Shown here piece by piece: positions 1 to 6,900 of a stretch of DNA of 7,243 nt (position 1 is its first letter; each line of letters starts with the position of its first letter). Below the pieces are notes generated by a model. The model had not been told where the DNA came from, ran no database searches, and saw only the letters and a list, made by a program, of their open reading frames with translations. Both the position numbers and the translations under genes were made by a program. This DNA is from Verrucomicrobiales bacterium (GTDB lineage Bacteria > Verrucomicrobiota > Verrucomicrobiia > Limisphaerales > SXQI01): assembly GCA_005793025.1 (NCBI GenBank), contig SXQI01000121.1, positions 1 through 7,243 on the forward strand, given 5' to 3'.

Positions 1-89
1 GGAGACGCATCAGAACCATGTGCAGCTTTACGACCCGTCAGTCCTGTGAAAGAATCCTTTTCAGCGTTTTTAATCGAATGAACACCCAC
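1..89 (-). CDS. Possible 5' end of a further gene, cut by the window edge (weak)
   Basis: A minus-strand frame is open from a GTG at position 89 to the left edge, 29 codons, beginning MGVHSIKNAEKDSF. It would follow the broken glycosyltransferase after 44 bases, in the same direction, as expected for one more member of the glycan cluster. No convincing ribosome binding site precedes the GTG; a purine-rich AAAAGG lies too far upstream. The stretch is too short to recognise a family, and an open frame of this length is not significant by itself. It may equally be noncoding sequence after the end of the cluster. Confidence 0.15.
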   Translation of the reverse strand, partial: MGVHSIKNAEKDSFTGLTGRKAAHGSDAS

Positions 90-133
90 TGGAGTTCACG
101 CCCGCTTTAACCTTTTACACAATATTCTTTACG

Positions 134-915
134 CTACCCCCTCGAACCTTGGTTAACGAGCATCCTGTTTATCCGCAGGCTCTTGGAACCAGGCTGTTTT
201 ACCCGACACGAACTTTTTTTGATCCTATTGTTGGCTGTCCATTCGGCCCCAATATCCCGAACGACATGATAATTGGTTTTGCCTGTATATAAATAGTTCA
301 CCCAGAGCTTAACAAAAGATTCTAGCTGATGATTAAACCCCTTATGGGTTTGCTTTTCAGGATCCAGTTTCTCATCCATCAAACTACTCCACCTCCGAGC
401 AAAACTGCCTCTCAAGAAAGAGGGAGAGACGGTGAATTGGGGAATCCTTTTACGCCAAGGGAGGGGGAGGAAACCAAATAGTTTCAGCCGTCGTTTATCA
501 AAATGGTGATGTCCCTTCTTAGATACGTCCCAGTTCTTCGTTTTGCACATCAACGAAACCTGAGCAACCGAAGGATCGGTAAAAAGATCTAATACCGATT
601 CGTCAACAGCTTCCGTTACATTCCAATCGCTTTTAAATGTAGAATGAAATCAGACTGCGAACCACTCCACAGGCGTTTCACAGCAGCACAATGACCTGGT
701 TTTTGAGGCGTCAGGATGACTGGTTCATGAAAAGTATCGTTCATCAACTTGATGCATTCGTTGAGATCCTGATCGTCCCCTCGAATAGGGTCTATATTAA
801 TGGCTACCCTTGAAAAATTAAAAAAACGGAACACATGAGAGTCGAAGCTCTTGAGGGTTGATTGCAAAAGCTTCGGCCTTCGAGTGGCAACAATGGTTAG
901 TTCGATGGTTTTCAT
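134..915 (-). pseudogene. GT-A-like glycosyltransferase (family 2 style), split by a one-base frameshift
   Basis: Two adjacent minus-strand frames form one broken gene. The N-terminal part (915 to 616) begins MKTIELTIVATRRPKLLQST, a typical GT-A nucleotide-sugar-binding start, followed by NIDPIRGDD (residues 40-48) and HCAAVKRLW (75-83). It reads ILHL at 91-94, then runs out of frame as KAIGM and stops. Shifting frame right after HL gives SDWNVTEAVDES, running on without a stop to the TAG at 134-136. Restoring one base beside the AAAA run (forward 631-634) gives HLESDW, which resembles the HLEDDW-type acidic motif of related transferases, and a protein of about 260 residues. The C-terminal part is basic, with GHHHFDKRR near the break and a lysine- and arginine-rich end. 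The ATG at 915 has a stop two codons upstream and no clear ribosome binding site. Sugar donor and acceptor cannot be told. It may be a true pseudogene, a slippage-switched gene or a sequencing error. Confidence 0.85.
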
Positions 916-935
916 TAGTCATCAATCATCAGGGC

Positions 936-1103
936 TTAAAGGAGATGGGTATACGCAGCTCGTGAATCGGAGGTCCAATAGGGAAGGCGTCTTCCAAAAA
1001 TCATGCCTGTTAACCGATGAACCAAAACCACAATCCAAAACGGCTTAGATCCACACGTCGCGGACACCCCGATGGAAATGGTGGTTTCACAGTCGTTTCT
1101 CAT
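936..1103 (-). CDS. Doubtful 55-residue small ORF in the gap after the FkbM gene
   Basis: In the gap between the methyltransferase stop and the broken glycosyltransferase, a minus-strand ATG at 1103 opens 55 codons ending in TAA at 936-938. It begins MRNDCETTISIGVSATCG and has one moderately hydrophobic stretch, PFWIVVLVHRLTGMIFG, at residues 21-37. The ATG lies six bases after the FkbM stop, so translational coupling is possible, but the preceding GGGG is too close to act as a normal ribosome binding site. I recognise no family. It could be a small membrane peptide, the remnant of a lost gene, or chance. The rest of this 194-bp gap shows no other signal. Confidence 0.2.
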   Translation of the reverse strand: MRNDCETTISIGVSATCGSKPFWIVVLVHRLTGMIFGRRLPYWTSDSRAAYTHLL

Positions 1104-1109
1104 CCCCAA

Positions 1110-1811
1110 TCAACACTGCCGCGAAAAAAATGAACTGTTGTGGATAATTATGCCTTCGCGGAAGCCAACTCTGGCTAGGTGATTTTTTAATCTCTGGATT
1201 TCTTCGTCACCAACGATATGTGGGTGGCTTTCGAGGATTAGTTTCGTCAAACCCTCAAGGTTTGAACTTGTTAAGATATCTACCTCCGCTCCCTCCACGT
1301 CCATGACAAGTGCGGTTGGTTTCCATTCTTGAATCACCGTGTCGAAAGCGTCGGCAGGAATTTTTTGCGCGATGCTACCTTCCCGCTCGTATAGACTTGA
1401 GGAGATGATGTTGTCACACATGAAGAAGGAGACCTCATCACCCTTGGCAGTGATGGCTCTGGAACGAAGATTTGGTGCGAGCCCGTTGAGCCCGAAGTTT
1501 TTTTCGATCAATGGAGCCATCGCCGGATTGGCTTCATAAATGAGAAGGTTCTCCGCACCGCAAATCTTTGCGCACAACAAACTTACAAAACCGACACCCC
1601 CACCGACCTCAAGCACACGATCTCCATTTTTTAGTGAGTCTCTAACCAAAATGCGTTCGGGTTCCTCATACTTTTCCTTGAACAATCCGTCCCTTACCGC
1701 CTTGTTCACAACTTTCGGATCGGTCGTAACGATTACTCCATCAATCGTTATAGTCTCCCGGTTCACCAACCGGCGAAAGTGCATTTTCAGATTCCGAAGT
1801 AGAGATGACAT
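1110..1811 (-). CDS. FkbM-family SAM-dependent methyltransferase
   Basis: This 233-residue cytoplasmic protein has the features of a class I methyltransferase of the FkbM type, which usually O-methylates sugars or other small hydroxylated groups using S-adenosylmethionine. Motif I is VLEVGGGVG at residues 66-74, the glycine-rich SAM-binding loop. IYEANP at 91-96 supplies the acidic residue (E93) that normally contacts the SAM ribose. LVMDVEGAE at 168-176 is the characteristic FkbM signature. Length is in the family's usual range, so it appears complete. The ATG at 1811 is well supported: AAAGGA (forward 1817-1822) lies five bases upstream, inside the end of the preceding gene, and only one base separates the two genes, indicating cotranscription. 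Within a glycosyltransferase cluster the likely role is methylation of a surface-glycan sugar; the acceptor is unknown. Confidence 0.93.
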   Translation of the reverse strand: MSSLLRNLKMHFRRLVNRETITIDGVIVTTDPKVVNKAVRDGLFKEKYEEPERILVRDSLKNGDRVLEVGGGVGFVSLLCAKICGAENLLIYEANPAMAPLIEKNFGLNGLAPNLRSRAITAKGDEVSFFMCDNIISSSLYEREGSIAQKIPADAFDTVIQEWKPTALVMDVEGAEVDILTSSNLEGLTKLILESHPHIVGDEEIQRLKNHLARVGFREGIIIHNSSFFSRQC

Positions 1812-1812
1812 T

Positions 1813-2844
1813 TCAATCCTTTGGCAGCCCGCGCTTAAAAAGGTTTATGTAGGAGTCGCAGACACTCTGTTCTGAGAACCTAGTCTCCAATGTTTTGCGC
1901 CCGCCGCACACCAATGCTGCGGCGAGTGCGGGGTTCGCCTGCAGCCTTCTCAATGCCAGCGTCAAACCTTGCACGTCCCCAATACTGAAGAGAAGGCCAT
2001 CGACACCATTTCGAATCATCCACGTCGGCCCCTCTGACTGCGAAGACACAACCGGTTTGCTGGAGCTCCAAGCCTCGAGGATTACATTGCCCAACGGTTC
2101 ATGAATCGAAGGCAAACAGAACACATCGCTTGCCGCGAAAAATGGTGCAGGATTCTGTCGCCATCCCAAAAATCGACACCGATCAACCACCCTCAGTTCT
2201 TTGGCCGAGTTTTCCAGCTTCTCCTGCTCTTCCCCTTCGCCCACCAGCCAGAGGTAAGCGTTCGGCAATCCCTTAATTGCCTCGATCAAGGTATGGAACC
2301 CTTTGCGGCGCACCAACCGCCCAATCCCCAGGACGACAAATGCATTGGATGGAGTGTTAACGGATGCACGATCAATAGGCGGTTCCTGCTGAATTGAGGT
2401 GAAATTCGAGATGATCTCAACTCGACGTTTCCAGCCGAGTTTCTGCACCCGTCGGCCGATGTCCGGCGAATTACAAACCAGCACATCGCTGTTCCTGAAA
2501 TAATCCAAGTGCGGGGGATAATCTCCTAACCGGGCAATCTTCAAGCAATGCGGCCAAGCCGGGGTAAAGCGAGCCCCGCGAGGCATCCACCCCATTAATC
2601 CGTCTGGGCGGTGCTCTTTAAGCAGACGTTTCAATTTCGCTTCCAAGAAGAAACGGGACAGGGATAATCGACGCCAAACTCCTTCATGCAGTTCGATGCG
2701 CGAGTCGATCTCTGGACGCCACTTTCGATCCGGACGAATAAACGCCGTTTGTTCAACGCCGCGTTCCTGCAATGCGTTTACTAAGTTTACGAAGAACCGT
2801 TCCGCGCCTCCATCTTTTCCAAAATGAAAATGGAATAACTTCAT
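1813..2844 (-). CDS. Glycosyltransferase family 4 (GT-B fold, retaining)
   Basis: This complete 343-residue protein transfers a sugar from a nucleotide-sugar donor to a growing glycan on the cytoplasmic side of the inner membrane. The N-terminal acceptor domain opens with FHFGKDGGAERFFVNL (residues 6-21), the usual glycine-rich start of GT4 enzymes. The linker leads to VLGIGRLVRRKGFHTLIEAI (171-190), where R and K typically bind the donor phosphates, then WLVGEGEEQEKL (199-210) and FLGW (225-228). The C-terminal EX7E element is clear: E249-PLGNVIL-E257, followed by KPVVSSQSEGP (263-273). The fold and retaining mechanism are inferred from family membership; donor and acceptor cannot be read from sequence. 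The ATG overlaps the TGA of the upstream family 2 gene by four bases, pointing to translational coupling, and the next gene begins one base after its stop. Related proteins act in lipopolysaccharide core or exopolysaccharide assembly. Confidence 0.95.
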   Translation of the reverse strand: MKLFHFHFGKDGGAERFFVNLVNALQERGVEQTAFIRPDRKWRPEIDSRIELHEGVWRRLSLSRFFLEAKLKRLLKEHRPDGLMGWMPRGARFTPAWPHCLKIARLGDYPPHLDYFRNSDVLVCNSPDIGRRVQKLGWKRRVEIISNFTSIQQEPPIDRASVNTPSNAFVVLGIGRLVRRKGFHTLIEAIKGLPNAYLWLVGEGEEQEKLENSAKELRVVDRCRFLGWRQNPAPFFAASDVFCLPSIHEPLGNVILEAWSSSKPVVSSQSEGPTWMIRNGVDGLLFSIGDVQGLTLALRRLQANPALAAALVCGGRKTLETRFSEQSVCDSYINLFKRGLPKD

Positions 2845-3662
2845 AGCAATTCCCCGTTCAGATCATCCTTTGGCAGATTCTGGACCAAAGCCCAACGTTG
2901 ATAGATTTTAGCCTCCGTTAGAAATGAATACATGCTCCCTGTCGCTGCTTGAATCAACCCCGGAAATCCACACAAGAACATTCGATGATGTAAATAAAGC
3001 CGAAAAAAATAAACAAATGGGTTAAACACTAAACGCATTAATCTCGGCCTTTTCCCAGCGTCAACAATTTGCTGTGCTTTCAACGCCGAATACTTGTTCT
3101 CCTTTAAGATCTGCTCGTCGATCGGTATCGGTCGAAAGTGCAATAAGCTGCCTCTTGGTGCATTTTTAACCGTGCCAGTGGGCACAATCCCTTCGTGCAC
3201 TCGTTGGGTTAAATCGTATTTCCCTTCGCCTTTCCTCACCAATCGTAGATTTGCACGTTCGTAAACAAATTTTGGGGTGTAACCAAATCCGATCAAGTAA
3301 GGCCGGCGGCGTAACCTCCAAGCAACAATTTTTTCCGGAGCTTTCAGCAACTGCGGCAAAACAGATCGAAACTCTTCGTCAAGTCGCTCGTCAGCGTCAA
3401 TATTCAACAGCCACGGCTCAGTGCATTGATCCATCGCGAATTGTTTTTGCCCTGCATAGCCAAGCCACTTTTGAAAGATAAACCTGATGGGCCATCCCTC
3501 GTCTTGAAACCTCTTCACCAATGAAGCTGTACCATCTTTGGAACCTGAATCAACGATGATTATCTCTTTGCACTGCACCAAGGTGTGGATGCAATTGGCA
3601 AGATATTGTTCCTCGTCCTGACAAATAATGAACGCACTGATCGGTAGTTTCTCGCTGTTCAT
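2841..3662 (-). CDS. Glycosyltransferase family 2, LPS-core (WaaE/KdtX-like) type
   Basis: This is a 273-residue GT-A transferase starting MNSEKLPISAFIICQDEE. VDSGSKDGT at 37-45 and NIDADER at 87-93 (DAD metal- and nucleotide-binding motif, residues 89-91) are the core family 2 signals. The later RVHEG (H156, E157) and the hydrophobic, aromatic-rich C-terminus (FNPFVYFFRLYLHH onward) match WaaE/KdtX-like enzymes that add a hexose to the LPS inner core or a related lipid-linked glycan at the inner membrane. The exact sugar is not determinable. I chose the ATG at 3662 because GAAGG (forward 3671-3675) lies eight bases upstream. An in-frame TTG at 3677 would add five residues, but its AGGAGG (forward 3695-3700) is 17 bases away, too far to serve it. 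The gene is first in the minus-strand cluster and its TGA overlaps the next ATG by four bases. Confidence 0.93.
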   Translation of the reverse strand: MNSEKLPISAFIICQDEEQYLANCIHTLVQCKEIIIVDSGSKDGTASLVKRFQDEGWPIRFIFQKWLGYAGQKQFAMDQCTEPWLLNIDADERLDEEFRSVLPQLLKAPEKIVAWRLRRRPYLIGFGYTPKFVYERANLRLVRKGEGKYDLTQRVHEGIVPTGTVKNAPRGSLLHFRPIPIDEQILKENKYSALKAQQIVDAGKRPRLMRLVFNPFVYFFRLYLHHRMFLCGFPGLIQAATGSMYSFLTEAKIYQRWALVQNLPKDDLNGELL

Positions 3663-3670
3663 TGATTCAA

Positions 3671-3675
3671 CCTTC
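3671..3675 (-). promoter_or_regulatory. Ribosome binding site deciding the family 2 glycosyltransferase start
   Basis: On the minus strand GAAGG stands eight bases before the ATG at 3662. This is a normal spacing and favours that ATG over the TTG at 3677. A stronger-looking AGGAGG further upstream (forward 3695-3700) is too far from either start to be the working site. Confidence 0.5.
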
Positions 3676-3932
3676 AACTCTTTAAAAACCGACGCCTCCT
3701 AGGTTTCTGATGGCTGACTGTAATCAATTGCCTCAGTTTGTGAAGCACTATATCGAAGCTGTTGAAAACGTTAGAGTCGGATCGACCAGATTTCTCCCTT
3801 CCCTACTTATACCCATCGGCTTCGAGTGTTGGCTCGGCATCAGATCTGCTTTAATTATTCGTTTTTTGAGGGTATGCTGGGTTCATGGGGTCTCCAATGT
3901 CGCCCTCATTTGGTTTAATGCCGTTTCATTTT
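3676..3932. other. Divergent intergenic spacer, no gene seen
   Basis: This noncoding stretch separates the leftward glycan cluster from the rightward CotH-type gene, so it should carry both promoters. I find no strong -35/-10 pair for either direction. The best single element leftward is TATAGT on the minus strand (forward 3747-3752), without a good -35 at 17 bases. Rightward there is TATGCT at 3873-3878, also without a good partner. The CCTAGG palindrome at 3698-3703 is too short to interpret. A plus-strand open frame running from 3710 into the next gene in another phase has no family resemblance and is not called. Confidence 0.4.
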
Positions 3933-6900
3933 ATGAAAAGAACCTTGGGTTTTTTTGGGGGCCTAGCCTTGTTCCTCACCAACTTTTCGGCCCTAGGGGA
4001 TGTGGTTATCAACGAGATTCACTATCACCCCACCTCAACCAATCTGCTGGAACAATGGCTCGAGCTTCATAACTCATCCGATTCCCCTGTAGATGTGAGC
4101 GGCTGGCGATTGTCTCAGGATGTCAGCCTACAATTTCCCACTCCTACCATTCTTCCTGCCTTTGGTTTTTTAGCCATTGCGGCCCATGCTGAAACCTTTC
4201 AATCCCTCCATCCTAGCGTTCAGCCTGTCGTCACCGGATGGATCGGACGCCTCAACCACACCATTGATCTCTTCGATTCCCAAGGAAATCTAGTTCAACA
4301 CCTCGATTTTTATTCTGAAGGCGATTGGGCGATTCGCGTGATGGGTGCAGAAATGTATGATCATCGCGGCTGGGAATGGCTCGCGCCACATGACGGTGCC
4401 GGAGCTTCCCTTGAACTGGTGAATCCGGGAATGGACCTCGATCACCCGCTCAATTGGGCCTCGAGCCGAGACAATCAACCGACTCCCGGTCAACCCAACT
4501 CCGTGGCCTCCACCAATGCCGCTCCCCTCATCGGTTCGGTCCGTCATGTTCCGATTCTGCCACGACCCTCAGACCCCGTCACCATTAGCACCCGGGTAAT
4601 CGACGAAACCCCGACAAGTTTGACGGTGAATCTTCATTGGCGGGTCGATGGCCAAGCTTCCTTCACTCAATCGGGGATGTTCGATGACGGTGCACACAAC
4701 GATGGTCTCGCGGCTGATGGCCTGTTCGCCACTTCGATTCCACCTCATGCCCAAGGGATTGTGATCGAGTTTTTTATCACTGCTCAGGACGACAAAAACC
4801 AAAAAAGAACCTACCCACACACGATCCTCCCCGAGAATTCCAACCGCACGGCAAACCTCCTCTACCAAGTCGATGCTACCACCTACTCCGGGACACAACC
4901 CATCTATCGCCTGATCATGACGGAGTCTGAAAGAGCTGAGCTTTATTCACTCGGCAGGGGTTGTCCCGACTCGGACAGCGACGCATCGATGAACGCGACG
5001 TGGATCACTCAAGATAGCATCGTCAGCGGCGGAACCACCACTCAGTTACGTTACAACGCCAGCGTTTGCAACCGCGGCCATGGGAGTCGTACCGCAAGCC
5101 CCAACAACTACCACGTGAATGTCCCCTCGGATCGTCCTTGGAAAAACCAACTCGGCATCAACCTCAATTCTCAGTATGCCTACTCCCAAGTGCTAGGCAG
5201 TGCTATCTTCAGAACCGCTGGAGTGCCCATGCCCGATGCCCGCCCCGTCCAAGTTCGCGTCAACAGCACTAACCTGATGTCTCTCTCCTCCGGCAACGGA
5301 AACTCCTTCGGTTCCTATTCCGCTAACGAACAATACAATAATTCCTTCATTAAACGTTCGTTCCCACTCGACCCAAATGGCAACGCCTATCGTGGAATCC
5401 GTGATTCCGCCGTCTGCGATCCCAAATTCGATAGCGTCGCCGATCTGATCTGGCACGGTTCCGACCCAAAAATTGGATCCTACACCAATGCTTATTTCAA
5501 ACAGAACCATTCCTCGGCAGATGACTGGTCAGACATAATCACTCTCCTCGGCATTCTGAACCTCACGAATGGTACGACCTCAGAAACCTACGTCGCCGAT
5601 GTGGAGCGCGTGATCAATGTCCCGCAGTGGATGCGTTACTTCGCGTTGAACACCCTGCTGGATAACAATGAAACCATTATCGCCAATGGAATCGGTGATG
5701 ACTACGGCCTCTATCGTGGCACCAAGGATACACGCTTCCAATTACTTCCCTATGACCTCGACACTTTGATGGGTCGCGGCCTCACCGCGATCAGCCCACG
5801 CGATGGAATCTTCCGAATGACCAATCTCCCCGTCATGGATCGGTTCATGAAGACCGCTCAATTCGCACCCCTCTACTTCAAATCCATCCGATCCTTGGCG
5901 GGTTCACTGTTTTCTAGCGCAGAGATGAACCCGTTGATCGATCAAACACTTGGCGCGTTTGTGCCCAAACAACGCCTCGACACCATGAAGGCGTTTAACG
6001 CTTCCCATGTGGCCTATGTTCTCTCCCAAATCCCACAAACCCTCACCGTGACCAGTCCGCTCACCGCTGGTGCAGGAGGCTACCTTCGTTCCACATCCCC
6101 TGAAACCTCGCTATCTGGCACTGCAAACGCTTTCGAGACCACATCCATTCGCATCAATGGCAGGATCGCTGATTGGATCGCATGGCGCGGAACTTGGTCC
6201 CTCACAAAACTCCCCCTCCATCCCGGCATCAATCGCTTTACCGTGGAGAGTTTGAATGAACACAACCAAGTCATCGAAGAAACCGCGATTGACCTCTGGT
6301 TCGACACCCAAAACTCTACCACCGTCGGCGGTGCCCTGACTGCCAACACCCGATGGGCCGCTGCTACTGGGCCTTACCAAATCACCTCCACCCTCACAGT
6401 TCCCAACGGAACGACCCTCACCATAGAACCGGGCACCTCGGTATTCCTCTCCTCCGGGGTTGACCTCGTGGTAGCTAATGGCGGAATCATCCTTGCCGAG
6501 GGAACCTTCCAAGATCCGATCTGGATCAGCGCAACACCAGGTGCCAGTGGTTCATGGGGGGGAATTACCATCAACGGAACGGTCAATTCGCCGGAGACAC
6601 GAATGTCCTACGTGACCCTCAAAGACAACGGCACGACCGCCATCGAGGCCGCTGGTGGAACCCTCGCCTTGGATCATGCCGTTTTTCTCACCACAACCCA
6701 CCAATATGTTTCGCTCGATGATAGCTCATTTGTGCTCAGCCATTGCACGTTCCCCAACAGCACAGCCGCTTTCGAATTAGTTCATGGCACTGGCGGGATC
6801 AAATCCGGCGGGCGCGGAATCGTGCGCGACTGCTTTTTTGGACGTTCCATCGGATACAATGACATCGTGGATTTCACAGGAGGCAACCGTCCCCAACCCA

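Noticed and set aside
68..92. Imperfect inverted repeat (TGAAC with GTTCA) downstream of the broken transferase, considered as a terminator
   Set aside because: The stem is only five pairs plus a mismatch and is not GC-rich. No T-run follows it on the minus strand.
851..1048. Plus-strand 65-codon open frame
   Set aside because: It is antisense to the start of the broken glycosyltransferase and the adjacent gap, resembles no family, and the minus strand carries the convincing protein.
1540..1875. Plus-strand 111-codon open frame
   Set aside because: It lies antisense to the SAM-binding half of the FkbM gene. Its low-complexity Ser/Thr/Pro-rich translation is the mirror of that coding sequence.
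3710..4072. Plus-strand 120-codon open frame across the spacer and into the CotH gene
   Set aside because: It runs in a different phase from the lamin-tail domain, which has clear homology-like features. It has no recognisable motif, and its second half is simply an out-of-frame reading of the real gene.
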